DNA of 28,071 nt from JAFGSG01 sp964626055 (GCA_964626055.1 CAZVDF010000043.1:1-28071), one strand, 5' to 3'. Shown: positions 14,769 through 22,946, counted from the stretch's first letter. Program-made: numbers and translations. The notes: a model not told the origin generated them from the letters alone.

Positions 14769-15519
14769 CTTTTTTAATATCGCTTAAGAATTCGTACACA
14801 GGCTTTTGAAAATTACTCCCGGCTTCGTTGACGATATTGAGCACCTTGCTGCCTATAACTACTATATCCGCGAACCGCGAAATCGTTTTTGCTTTAACCG
14901 CGCTGTCAATACCGAAACCCACGGCGATCGGAGCACTCAGAATTTTTTTTGCTTTCAGGACATACTGTTCAAGCCTGGCGTGCGGATTTTTATCAGCTCC
15001 GGTAATGCCGATCCTGGATGTGCAGTAAATAAATCCGGATGAAACATCGCGTATCTTTCTTAAACGCTTTTCGTGCGTTGTCGGCGAGATTACATAAACG
15101 GCATTAATCCCGGTATTTCTGCATATTGTATAAAGGCCTTCTTTATCTTCCTCAAAAGGAATGTCCGGGATAATCAGCCCGTAAAGGCCGGCTTTTTTTC
15201 CCTGCCCAATAAAATTTTCCAGCCCAGAATTAAATAATATATTATAATAGGACATGAACAGGAAGCGGATATTTTTAAATGATGCCGCCATTTCTTCCGC
15301 AAAATCCACGCATTGTGCAACACTGATGTTCTGTTTCAGAGCTTTCTGATTTGCATTTACAATAGTAGGCCCGTCTGCGATCGGGTCAGTGAACGGGATC
15401 TGCATTTCGATATAATCTACGCCTGCGTCTGCCATTACTTTAATGAGTTCTTTGTTGCTGGCGAGATCAGGATAGCCGAGAACAATATGAGTCATGAGCG
15501 CTTTTAAGTTAGTATTCAT
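14755..15519 (-). CDS. trpA: Tryptophan synthase alpha chain
   Basis: A 254-aa TIM-barrel enzyme, slightly shorter than the 268 residues of E. coli TrpA. It cleaves indole-3-glycerol phosphate to indole and glyceraldehyde 3-phosphate and channels indole to TrpB. The catalytic acids are E38 and D49 (E49 and D60 of E. coli) in the IEMQIPFTDPIADGP segment. The usual Gly two residues after the Glu is Gln here. The loop 6 motif GITGADK and the phosphate-binding GFGI are kept. The gene overlaps trpB by 4 bases (ATGA), so translation is coupled. Its end overlaps the convergent lipoprotein gene. Confidence 0.96.
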   Translation of the reverse strand: MNTNLKALMTHIVLGYPDLASNKELIKVMADAGVDYIEMQIPFTDPIADGPTIVNANQKALKQNISVAQCVDFAEEMAASFKNIRFLFMSYYNILFNSGLENFIGQGKKAGLYGLIIPDIPFEEDKEGLYTICRNTGINAVYVISPTTHEKRLRKIRDVSSGFIYCTSRIGITGADKNPHARLEQYVLKAKKILSAPIAVGFGIDSAVKAKTISRFADIVVIGSKVLNIVNEAGSNFQKPVYEFLSDIKKAISA

Positions 15520-16775
15520 TTCTTTTCCGCCTCTTCAACCCTGGATTTAAGAAACGAGACCCATTCTTTGTCGTTCAGCGCTTCAGCAATGAGAAATATA
15601 TCCTTGTCGCCTCTGCCGGAGACATTGATCACAATAACTTTTTTTCTGTCCAGCTTCTTCGCAAGCTCAATACCTTTTGCCAGCGCATGCGACGATTCGA
15701 GCGCCGGTATAATTCCTTCTGTTTTGATGAGAATCTTGAGGGCTTCGAGCACTTCAGCATCGGTCGCATTTACGTAACTTACGCGTCCTATCGAGTTCAG
15801 GTAAGCGTGCTCAGGACCGACCCCGATGTAATCCAGGCCTGCTGCAACCGAGTGTGTTTCGAGCGACCGGCCGTCACCATCCTGCAGAAAGAGCGATCTG
15901 TATCCTTCAATGACGCCCTCACGTCCCTTTGCGAATCTGGCCGCGTGCTGGCCCGGCGACAGCCCGAGCCCGCCTGCTTCCACGCCTATCATCTTTACTT
16001 TATCATACTGCAAAAAAGGATAAAAGAGCCCGATCGAGTTACTGCCGCCGCCCACGCACGCGACAAGATAATCCGGCAGCCTGCCTTCAGCCTGCTTAAT
16101 CTGAGCGATTACTTCTCTGCCTATGACGGACTGGAAGTCGCGCACAATAACAGGGTAGGGGTGCGCGGAAAGCACAGAGCCGATCAGAAAATGCGTGTTG
16201 TCTAAAGTTTCGATCCAGTTGCGTATGGCTTCGTTAACCGCATCTTTTAGGGTCATGCTGCCTGTGGTGACAGGTGTTACTTTTGCGCCGAGCTGTTCCA
16301 TCCAGAAAACATTCGGGCGCTGGCGCTTAATGTCCGTGAGGCCCATGAATATTTCGCACCGGAAGCCGAACTTCGCTGCAACGGTCGCTGTTGCAAGCCC
16401 GTGCTGGCCCGCGCCTGTCTCCGCGATCACTCGCTTCTTTCCCATCCGCCTGGCGAGTATAGCCTGGCCTATCGCATTGTTTATTTTATGCGAGCCCGTC
16501 TGGCCGAGGCCTTCCTGTTTTAAGTAAATCTTCGCGCCTTTTAATTGTTTTGTAAGGTTTGCTGCAAAATAAAGCGGCGTAGGCCTGCCTGAATAAGTCT
16601 TCAATACGCTTTCGAACTCGGCTTTAAAATTTTTATCGGATTTTGCTTCCAGGTATGCTTTTTCCAGCTGTTCCAGCGCCGGAATGAGCATTTCCGGGAC
16701 ATAGCGCCCGCCGAAATTCCCGAAACGCCCGCCTGTCTTAAAAGGATCTATTTTTATTTTCATGTTTATGTTCAT
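15516..16775 (-). CDS. trpB: Tryptophan synthase beta chain (variant active-site loop)
   Basis: A 419-aa PLP enzyme that condenses indole with L-serine to give tryptophan. The PLP lysine is K97 in GSHKINN, the catalytic Glu is E119 in ETGAGQHGLATA, and the phosphate loop is GGGSN. The Asp of the closing segment appears in LQDGDGRS, and SVGP-like GVGPEHAYLNS follows. The normally strict E/D-L-N-H-T-G-A-H-K stretch reads EGLGQTGSHK, and the segment after VEAGGLGL also differs from the E. coli type. This looks like a lineage variant, not a pseudogene. The ATG has no close ribosome site; AAGGTGAG lies 13 bases upstream, inside the end of a repeat element. No other trp genes are in the window, so the operon is partial here. 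Confidence 0.95.
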   Translation of the reverse strand: MNINMKIKIDPFKTGGRFGNFGGRYVPEMLIPALEQLEKAYLEAKSDKNFKAEFESVLKTYSGRPTPLYFAANLTKQLKGAKIYLKQEGLGQTGSHKINNAIGQAILARRMGKKRVIAETGAGQHGLATATVAAKFGFRCEIFMGLTDIKRQRPNVFWMEQLGAKVTPVTTGSMTLKDAVNEAIRNWIETLDNTHFLIGSVLSAHPYPVIVRDFQSVIGREVIAQIKQAEGRLPDYLVACVGGGSNSIGLFYPFLQYDKVKMIGVEAGGLGLSPGQHAARFAKGREGVIEGYRSLFLQDGDGRSLETHSVAAGLDYIGVGPEHAYLNSIGRVSYVNATDAEVLEALKILIKTEGIIPALESSHALAKGIELAKKLDRKKVIVINVSGRGDKDIFLIAEALNDKEWVSFLKSRVEEAEKK

Positions 16776-16786
16776 TTGAAATTAAT

Positions 16787-16986
16787 AACTCACCTTGACT
16801 GACTTTTTTATAGACATCTGCGATAGATAGAATGATCAGATTATTATCAATTTTAAGGCAACATGGATGTTGCCGACCGCCGAAGAGTCCATGGATGGGG
16901 TATTTGAGGCGGAAAATTGATAATAATCTGATCATTCTATCGATAGTATTAAGAAATAGTGTAATAAAAGTCAGTCAACTTGAGTT
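16787..16986. mobile_element. About 200-bp MITE-like element, copy 1
   Basis: The ends are inverted repeats: ACTCACCTTGACTGACTTTT on the left and, reversed, ACTCAAGTTGACTGACTTTT on the right (two differences in 20). Inside is a perfect 29-bp inverted repeat (16826-16854 and 16913-16941) around a GC-rich 58-bp centre. That centre carries a GGCAACAT/ATGTTGCC hairpin and CCGCC/GGCGG arms. There is no coding capacity beyond a short frame. The 51 bases at 16935-16985 recur exactly, inverted, at 28021-28071, so this is a dispersed family that needs a transposase in trans. No clear target-site duplication is seen. It starts 11 bases upstream of the trpB start codon. Confidence 0.82.
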
Positions 16987-17130
16987 TATAAATAAAAAAT
17001 GACTTCTTCAATTTAACAACGCTGAATCGAGTAATCTATATAAGTAATCCCGAAACTGAGTGTCAATGTATTTTTTTTAATTATAGAATATTACTATTTT
17101 AAAATAATTCAACAATGTATTATTTATTAA

Positions 17131-17346
17131 GATGGCAGAAGTAAAAATCCATCTAACTGGAAGTAATAGAATTATTTAAGAAATCAGAATTGTTACTCCG
17201 GATGATAAACGCGCTGAGGATTTAAAGAATGCCTGTGCGTATCCAGATAAAGCTATTTAAAGCACAGAGCGGGTGCTTTCGGCTCTTAAAAGCATGGAAC
17301 GCGGAAGCAATTTGAATATAATTATTGGGCGATCAATAACGCTTCA
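17131..17346 (+). pseudogene. Possible degraded gene remnant
   Basis: From an ATG at about 17131 the frame reads about 15 codons to a TAA. It then continues in the same frame through a protein-like stretch (EIRIVTPDDKRAEDL) to a second TAA, then through LSALKSMERGSNLNIIIG to a third stop. The IRIVTPDD stretch recalls the start of many GNAT acetyltransferases. The remnant is too short and damaged to assign. The strong plus-oriented T-tract terminator just downstream fits a former gene on this strand. Confidence 0.3.
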
Positions 17347-17364
17347 ATAAACGGTAATTATATT

Positions 17365-17405
17365 AAGACAGGGCAGGGGCTGCAGTCCCTTGTCCTGTCT
17401 TTTTT
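17365..17405. terminator. Strong intrinsic terminator
   Basis: A stem of about 14 pairs, AGACAGGGCAGGGG against CCCTTGTCCTGTCT (two G-T pairs), with a 7-base loop, followed on the plus strand by six T. It lies 3 bases beyond the minus-strand stop of the immunophilin gene, where the U-tract equivalent (TTAATATAATT) is weaker. It may serve both directions. Confidence 0.78.
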
Positions 17406-17408
17406 GTA

Positions 17409-18461
17409 CTATTTGAAATCCAGTAATTCCACATCGAAAATCAGGGTTGCCCTGGGAGGAATGACTCCCGGGTAGCCGCCTTCACCATATCCGAGATGAT
17501 AAGGTATGATCAGAACCCGTTTCTCTCCCCTGGTCATTGATAAAAATGCTTCATCCCATCCGGGTATTACCCTGCCGACGCCTATAGCAGTTGAGAAAGG
17601 CTGGTTCCTGTCGAAGGAGCTGTCGAATTTCTGTCCGCTTGTAAGATAGCCGGCGTAGTGCGCCGTGATAGTCTGGCCCTTTGCCGGGGTGCTGCCGCTT
17701 CCTGCTTTACGCACATAATACTGCAGTCCGCTTTTTGTTGTCTGTATATTGCCGGTTTCAACGCCCAGCTGCTTTAAAAAATTTTCCGCTTCTTTTGCGC
17801 GCGTCGCCTGCCTGGCTTTTTCAACTTCGCTTTTTTTAGCAAATTCTTTCTCTGCGTCGAATGATTTTGCTTCATCGCCTATTCTGAGTATTTTCACTTC
17901 TTTCATGACAATGTCGTTTACCGGCCTGTCGGATCTGTCTTTTTTTACTTTTCCGATTTTCCTGACGACATCCATGCCTTCCACGACTTTACCGAAAACC
18001 GCGTGTCTGCCGTTAAGATGAGGTGTCGGCGCAAGAGTAATAAAAAACTGGCTGCCGTTTGTATCCGGTCCGGCGTTTGCCATGGACAATATTCCTTCAC
18101 TGTCATGCTTGAGGGTTTTGCTGATCTGATCGATCAGAGCGTAGCCCGGGCCTCCTCTGCCGCTGCCTAAGGGATCCCCGCCCTGTATCATAAAACCGTC
18201 GATAACCCGGTGAAAGATGAGCCCGTTGTAAAACGGCCTTTTTACCGCATTCCCTGACTTCGGATCAATAAAACTTCTTGTGCCTTCAGTCAATCCGGCT
18301 ATGTTCGCAACCATCAGAGGCACTTCCTTATAATACAGCTCGCATAAAAAATTTCCTTCATTGGTTTTAAACTCCATATACAATCCCGGTTTATCCATAG
18401 AAAATAATCCTGTTAATGAAAAAGCCGATATTAAAATGATAATAATTAATATCTTTTTCAT
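17409..18461 (-). CDS. Exported cyclophilin-FKBP fusion peptidyl-prolyl isomerase
   Basis: A 350-aa protein with a signal peptide (MKKILIIIILI..., end near residue 21) and two unrelated prolyl isomerase folds. The cyclophilin domain, residues about 26-195, has the catalytic Arg R85 (FHRVIDGF), QGGD, GSQFFI and PHLNGRHAVFG. The cyclosporin-contacting Trp of human CypA is His148 here. A charged linker of about 40 residues (200-240) is probably helical. The FKBP domain, residues about 244-350, has HYAGYLTSGQKFDSS, W302 in VIPGWD, Y325 in GYGEGGYP and the IPPRATLIFDVELL end. Such dual-family immunophilins are known from a few bacteria and Toxoplasma. It probably aids folding of envelope proteins. 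GGAG precedes the ATG by about 6 bases. It is monocistronic. Confidence 0.95.
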   Translation of the reverse strand: MKKILIIIILISAFSLTGLFSMDKPGLYMEFKTNEGNFLCELYYKEVPLMVANIAGLTEGTRSFIDPKSGNAVKRPFYNGLIFHRVIDGFMIQGGDPLGSGRGGPGYALIDQISKTLKHDSEGILSMANAGPDTNGSQFFITLAPTPHLNGRHAVFGKVVEGMDVVRKIGKVKKDRSDRPVNDIVMKEVKILRIGDEAKSFDAEKEFAKKSEVEKARQATRAKEAENFLKQLGVETGNIQTTKSGLQYYVRKAGSGSTPAKGQTITAHYAGYLTSGQKFDSSFDRNQPFSTAIGVGRVIPGWDEAFLSMTRGEKRVLIIPYHLGYGEGGYPGVIPPRATLIFDVELLDFK

Positions 18462-18774
18462 TTTTGCTCCTTTGTATTTATAAAATTTTACTTAATGAAT
18501 TCTCGGTATTTGCAGCAGATAAATTTACGGGAATAATTTCAACCATAAAATTGTTAAAGCGTCAGATAGTATTAATATTGCTATAGGTTGCTGCTGCTCT
18601 AAACAGGTTTTTGGACGCGTTCTTAATTAGAAGTCATCTCAAAATTATATTTTTTATAATGTATTCAAATTTATCTTTAATCATCAAAATGTATTGAGAT
18701 AGCTTCTAATAATGACTTATGTTAAATATCCGGATGGTAACGCCTGATAATAAAATATCAGGCAAAGATGAGGT
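18462..18774. other. Intergenic region, 313 bp
   Basis: Both neighbours are on the minus strand. The gap has a 17-base inverted repeat (18626-18642 and 18694-18710). Next to it is a short ATG-led stretch on the plus strand (18720 on) reading NIRMVTPDNK, which resembles the degraded frame near 17180. No complete gene is seen. Confidence 0.5.
18626..18710. repeat. 85-bp inverted-repeat unit
   Basis: ATTAGAAGTCATCTCAA (18626-18642) and TTGAGATAGCTTCTAAT (18694-18710) are reverse complements with two mismatches, around 51 AT-rich bases. It could be a small MITE or a weak terminator for the chemoreceptor gene on the minus strand. There is no second copy in the window. Confidence 0.45.
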
Positions 18775-21321
18775 TTACGTCTTCCTGACCCTGAAATATT
18801 CGACAGCATCAATAAGGCTGTTTGCCATTTCATTCAGGCTATTTGCGTTTGCGGTCATTTCCTCCGAACCCGCAGCGTGGGACTGTGTGGTTTCATTGAT
18901 GAGCGATATCGATTTTACAATTTCCCCTATGGCCTTGTTCTGTTCCGTGGCAGCAGATTTTATCTCTTCGTTCTTTTCTCTTACGATATTCGATTTATCG
19001 GTCATTTCCTTATTCGTTTTCAGCTGTTCGGTTATCGAACCGGATATTTCCGTAGTCATATGAACTATTACGCTTATGCTTTTTATGATCGAGTTAATGA
19101 GATTTACGCTGCTGTTCGTACTTTCTATTCCCTTTGTGATCTCGCTGTCATTTACTTTAATGAGATTGCTTATGTCGCCGATGCTGCTGGATGTCTGATC
19201 GGCAAGCTTTGAAATTTCATCAGCCACAACAGCGAAGCCGCGCCCGGATTCTCCCGCTCTGGCCGCTTCAATGGCCGCGTTCAGCGATAAGAGATTTATT
19301 CTCTCTGAAATGTCGTCTATAATGCCGATTACCTCGTTCATTTTGTTAAAGCTTTCCGTTATTTTATTCATCGTATCCCCGATAATTCTGAGGGAGTCTT
19401 CGCCTTCCTTGGCTTTCTGCTCAATCTGGCTCGCCGCTTTTGTCGATTCGCTCACTTTTAAATTAAGAGTGTTTATGCTTTTTGATAATGTATCCAGTAT
19501 TTTTTCAAGAGAAGCATAGTATGAATTCTGAGTTACAACACCGTCGGAAATATTTTCCACTCCGGCCGATATCTCTTCCACGGAAGCTGACAGCTCTTCC
19601 GTAGAAGCTGCCTGCTGCTGGGCGCTCGCTGAAAAATTATCAGTTGTATTTTTCATTTCATGGGCGCTCAACTTAAGAGTTTCCGAAACGCTTTTAATTT
19701 TAATTATAGCGCCGTTCAGCTTTTCAGAAAGGATGATTATACTCTTCAATATTTGGCTGATCTCGTCGTTGCCGGTTACGTAAACCTGCTGGCTTATGTC
19801 GCCGTCGGAAATCCCGGCGATTAATTTGTTGGTCTTAACCAGCGGTTTGAGCTTTTTCTTTATCATCAGGTACGTTAAAAACGCTATTACTATTAATCCG
19901 ATCAGGGATGAGAGTATCATGGGCAGGGTGATACTCCAGGCATTTCTTTCTATTTCAGATAATGAAATACTGACAGATACAATTACGGGCATTTTCCTGC
20001 TGCTTAACCCGGTCATGTATTTCCATGCCTCATTGTCATAATACCTGAATTCAGTGCCGGTTTTAAGCCCTTTTAATTCAGAGCTCCAGCTCATTTTAGC
20101 TAGATTCGCTTCCTTTATTTGAGAATTGATAGAAGCAATAATATTAAGATCCGGGTCGGTAATGTATATCTCTCCCTTAAGCAGCGTCGCTTCGTTCTTA
20201 AAAATATCCACTGAAAGCGTGTTTGCGTTTACGGCTAATCCGGCAATTCCGATTACCTTTTCATCAGTAATAACCGGAGCTGTTACCATAATGATATCGT
20301 TCCCCGTAAAAGGAGATTTATGCAAACTGCTGATCCATAGTTTCGAGTAAATAGCTTCCGTAATATTGCTTTTATACAGGCCGTCGCTGCTGAAAGAACC
20401 GGCGGCATTGTCGCGTGAGCTTGCGAGTATTAAGCTGTCTTCCTTTGCGACTGCGATAATCGAATAATCGCACCAGTTATAAGCCTTTTCTATATTTTTT
20501 AAAACTGCTCCCGCATTGCCTATTTTACCCGTCGCCAGAAAATCGATAATACTCCTGTTCCTGGCAAGGTCGGATGCGGCAACCTTTATATTATTGAGGT
20601 AATTTTCTATCTTTATCAGTATTATGTTTGCGGAATTTTTCGATATGTTCAGCTCGTTTTCCCTGAATCTGCCGTTCATCATGTTGTAGGCGACTACAAT
20701 CATAATGATCACAACAATGACGATTATACAGACAAAATTGGCCGACAGGTTCCTGCTCAGGCTGCCTTTAATTTTATGCTGGCCGGCGTCCTTGTTGAAA
20801 AGACCGTATGCCGCAAGCGAGCCTAATAATACTCCGGGGATCGTATAAAAAAGCAGTCCGCCAATTATCATGGCGCTTAAAGACGTTGTCCAGATGTTGA
20901 TTTTATCCGTAATAGATGGCCTGAAGAAAAGATATATTATTGCAATCATGGAACCCATCATTATGGTCCATTTTACAATTAAAATGATACAATGGAGTTT
21001 TGGAAGATCTTCATATCTGCTGAAAGCGCTGTTCCTGTCTGCGTCAGAGATGCTTTCATTTCCGGTTACCCTGTTGAAATATAGAGAAAGCGGTCTCACA
21101 ATTATTTTAGCTGTGCAGAATGAGATTATTAAAGAAAAAATAATAATTATTAACGCAATAATATAAAACTTTATATCCGTCAGCCAGCCTTCTATGTTAA
21201 GTGCGGATATAAAAACAAATGCAGAAAAAGGAAGTATAAGCAGATGCGCTATGGCTTCGGTATAAAAGAAGAATCTTTTATAAAAGGAGTTAATTTTTTT
21301 ATTTAAATGATCATTATTCAT
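18775..21321 (-). CDS. Large methyl-accepting chemotaxis protein with extra membrane helices
   Basis: An 848-aa receptor. Hydrophobic segments lie at about 22-41, 51-75, 110-133, 145-173 and 194-214, before a large exported sensor at about 215-460 and a last TM at 463-487. The sensor has double-Cache character: a long N-terminal helix, then WCDYSIIAVAKEDSLILASS, VIGIAGLAVNANTL and IYITDPDLNIIAS. A HAMP domain (about 488-540) and the signalling coiled coil follow, with the tip at about 670-712 (ISERINLLSLNAAIEAARAG). An alanine/glutamine-rich QQQAAS-TEEL stretch suggests methylation sites. No C-terminal CheR tether is present. The four N-terminal helices ahead of the normal two-TM layout are unusual, and an RPLSLYFNRVTG stretch after TM2 looks like a partial HAMP. 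The gene is monocistronic and divergent from the liv operon. The ribosome site is weak. Confidence 0.92.
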   Translation of the reverse strand: MNNDHLNKKINSFYKRFFFYTEAIAHLLILPFSAFVFISALNIEGWLTDIKFYIIALIIIIFSLIISFCTAKIIVRPLSLYFNRVTGNESISDADRNSAFSRYEDLPKLHCIILIVKWTIMMGSMIAIIYLFFRPSITDKINIWTTSLSAMIIGGLLFYTIPGVLLGSLAAYGLFNKDAGQHKIKGSLSRNLSANFVCIIVIVVIIMIVVAYNMMNGRFRENELNISKNSANIILIKIENYLNNIKVAASDLARNRSIIDFLATGKIGNAGAVLKNIEKAYNWCDYSIIAVAKEDSLILASSRDNAAGSFSSDGLYKSNITEAIYSKLWISSLHKSPFTGNDIIMVTAPVITDEKVIGIAGLAVNANTLSVDIFKNEATLLKGEIYITDPDLNIIASINSQIKEANLAKMSWSSELKGLKTGTEFRYYDNEAWKYMTGLSSRKMPVIVSVSISLSEIERNAWSITLPMILSSLIGLIVIAFLTYLMIKKKLKPLVKTNKLIAGISDGDISQQVYVTGNDEISQILKSIIILSEKLNGAIIKIKSVSETLKLSAHEMKNTTDNFSASAQQQAASTEELSASVEEISAGVENISDGVVTQNSYYASLEKILDTLSKSINTLNLKVSESTKAASQIEQKAKEGEDSLRIIGDTMNKITESFNKMNEVIGIIDDISERINLLSLNAAIEAARAGESGRGFAVVADEISKLADQTSSSIGDISNLIKVNDSEITKGIESTNSSVNLINSIIKSISVIVHMTTEISGSITEQLKTNKEMTDKSNIVREKNEEIKSAATEQNKAIGEIVKSISLINETTQSHAAGSEEMTANANSLNEMANSLIDAVEYFRVRKT

Positions 21322-21643
21322 GTTCGCTTTTGTTCTGTTGATTACTGTCTCAAGCCGACATGCTCCAATGAAAATTTATTATATAATATTTAATAATAAT
21401 GTCAATCAACTAATCTTTTGTAGTTTATTATTTTTTAAATATAAAAATAAAAGCTTAGCGATATTAATTCCGGTTATTTGTTCCCTTTTTTTAAAATAAC
21501 TGAAAATAGGATTGACATTTGCCTTCGCTATATTATAGCTGTGTCAAGATATTAACACTTATCGATAAAAACTAGAATTTACAATTCAGAGGAGGACTGG
21601 CTATCGATTAACTGAAAAAATTTATTTTTCAAGGAGTACAGTT
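21322..21643. other. Divergent intergenic region, 322 bp
   Basis: The control region between the large chemoreceptor and the liv operon. It holds the liv promoter (21512-21539), a leader of about 100 bases, an unused AGAGGAGG (21588-21595), two copies of the palindrome ATCGAT (near 21561 and 21603) and the livK ribosome site AAGGAG (21631-21636). The half next to the chemoreceptor is AT-rich without clear signals. Confidence 0.6.
21512..21539 (+). promoter_or_regulatory. Sigma70-type promoter of the liv-type operon
   Basis: A perfect TTGACA (21512-21517), a 16-base spacer and TATAGC (21534-21539). It predicts a start near 21546 and a leader of about 98 bases before the first gene. Confidence 0.6.
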
Positions 21644-22909
21644 ATGAAAAAAGCAGTATTATTTTCAAAAATAATTCTCTTGTTTTTCATCATTGGTTAT
21701 CTTCTTGTTCCATTGGCAGCTGCAGACAAACCAATTGTGATCGGCGCGCCTTTATCCACGGCATTTTTATACGGATGGGATGCGGAGCGCGGAATTAAGC
21801 TTGCGGCAGAGGAAATAAATAAAGCGGGCGGCGTTAAAGTCGGGAGCAGCGTTAGAAAGCTTCAGGTGGAGGTTATAGACACTAGAGACCTCGAAGCAGG
21901 TGTTCCGGTGAGCGAAGCTCTGCTCGGTTTAGAAAAGCTCATACTGGAGAAAAAAGCCGATTTTATTATCGGCGGACCTGTCCGTTCCGAAGCGGCATTG
22001 GCGGCAATGGATATCCTCAATAAATACAAAAAAGTCAGCATACTCACCACGGGAGTTCTCACCCCGGCATATACGAAAAAGATCGCCGAAAATTACGATA
22101 AATACAAATATTGTTTCAGGAACACTAGTCATGTCGGCGTTATGATGGGAGAATTCGTCACTCTGCTCGAAGATATCAGAAAAACTTACAAATTCAGTAA
22201 AGCATATATCATGGTTCAGGATGTTGCGCACGCAAGGGCTGGCGGTGAAGCCATGAAAAAAGCCCTTACGTCCAAAGGATGGACAGTGATAGACATGAAG
22301 ATTTATCCCACCGGCACAACCGATTATTCGGTAGGGCTCAGTGATTCACGCAAGAGCGGGGCCAATATTCTCTTCCTCTGGATGGATATGCCGGAAAGCA
22401 CTATCCTTCTTAAACAGTGGAGCGATATGAAACTAAAATCACTCCCGGTAGGTTTCGTGAATGCGGCCGAGCAACCGGGTTTCTGGAAAGCGTCGGGCGG
22501 TAAAGGCGATTCACTTATAGTCAATCTTGTAAACGGCGGCAATTCACCGGCTAACATAACCCCCTGGACGATGAAATTCGTAAATGCATATAAGGCAAGA
22601 TGGGGTCTTGAGCCGGAAGGATACGGCACATCGTCGAGTTACATGGCGGTATACCAGTTGAAGAATGCGATAGAGAAGGCGAAAACCGTCGATTCCGAAG
22701 CCGTAATAAAAGCCCTTGAAGATTCCGACATCATGGGAGTTTACGGCAGGATGAGATTCGATAAGAAAACGCATCAGATAATACCGTCGCTCAATCCCAA
22801 AGAAGGAGCTGTTACAGGTATTATTCAATGGCAAAACGGTAAAAGGGTCCAGATATTTCCTCCGTCTGTGGCGCAGTCTAAAGTCAAACTGCCTGCATGG
22901 ATGAAATAG
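21644..22909 (+). CDS. ABC transporter substrate-binding protein, LivK type
   Basis: A 421-aa periplasmic binding protein of the branched-chain amino acid type (Peripla_BP_6). A signal peptide ends near A27 (PLAAADKP). The mature protein opens with the family's first strand, IVIGAPLSTAF, then the RGIKLAAEEINKAGGV helix. The first hinge motif DFIIGGPVRSEAALAA and a C-terminal QWQNGKRVQIFPP follow. AAGGAG lies 7 bases before the ATG. It is first in a five-gene transporter operon closed by an acyl-CoA synthetase, so the ligand may be a carboxylic acid (aromatic or aliphatic) instead of an amino acid. LivK-like proteins are known for such ligands, but the ligand here is not determined by the sequence. 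Confidence 0.94.
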   Translation: MKKAVLFSKIILLFFIIGYLLVPLAAADKPIVIGAPLSTAFLYGWDAERGIKLAAEEINKAGGVKVGSSVRKLQVEVIDTRDLEAGVPVSEALLGLEKLILEKKADFIIGGPVRSEAALAAMDILNKYKKVSILTTGVLTPAYTKKIAENYDKYKYCFRNTSHVGVMMGEFVTLLEDIRKTYKFSKAYIMVQDVAHARAGGEAMKKALTSKGWTVIDMKIYPTGTTDYSVGLSDSRKSGANILFLWMDMPESTILLKQWSDMKLKSLPVGFVNAAEQPGFWKASGGKGDSLIVNLVNGGNSPANITPWTMKFVNAYKARWGLEPEGYGTSSSYMAVYQLKNAIEKAKTVDSEAVIKALEDSDIMGVYGRMRFDKKTHQIIPSLNPKEGAVTGIIQWQNGKRVQIFPPSVAQSKVKLPAWMK

Positions 22910-22946
22910 ACCGGGTCAGAACATACAACTGAAATAGATAAAGCCT

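Larger units (their letters stand above)
16987..17408. other. Intergenic region, 422 bp, with a degenerate frame and terminator
   Basis: The gap between the MITE-like element and the immunophilin gene is AT-rich. It holds a plus-strand reading frame broken by two stops (17131-17346), a small hairpin AAAGCAC/GTGCTTT (17259-17279) and a strong terminator (17365-17405). Nothing else is recognisable. Confidence 0.6.

Noticed and set aside
15687..16205. 172-aa plus-strand frame opposite trpB
   Set aside because: It lies wholly within trpB and has no motifs. Its composition reflects the complement of trpB.
16855..16912. Integron attC site inside the MITE-like element
   Set aside because: The GTTRRRY/RYYYAAC core sites are not evident and there is no integrase. 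The centre resembles a REP-like hairpin more than a cassette recombination site.
16738..16935. 65-aa minus-strand frame running from the MITE-like element into trpB
   Set aside because: Most of it is repeat sequence, in a different frame from trpB and without a ribosome site. It is treated as chance.
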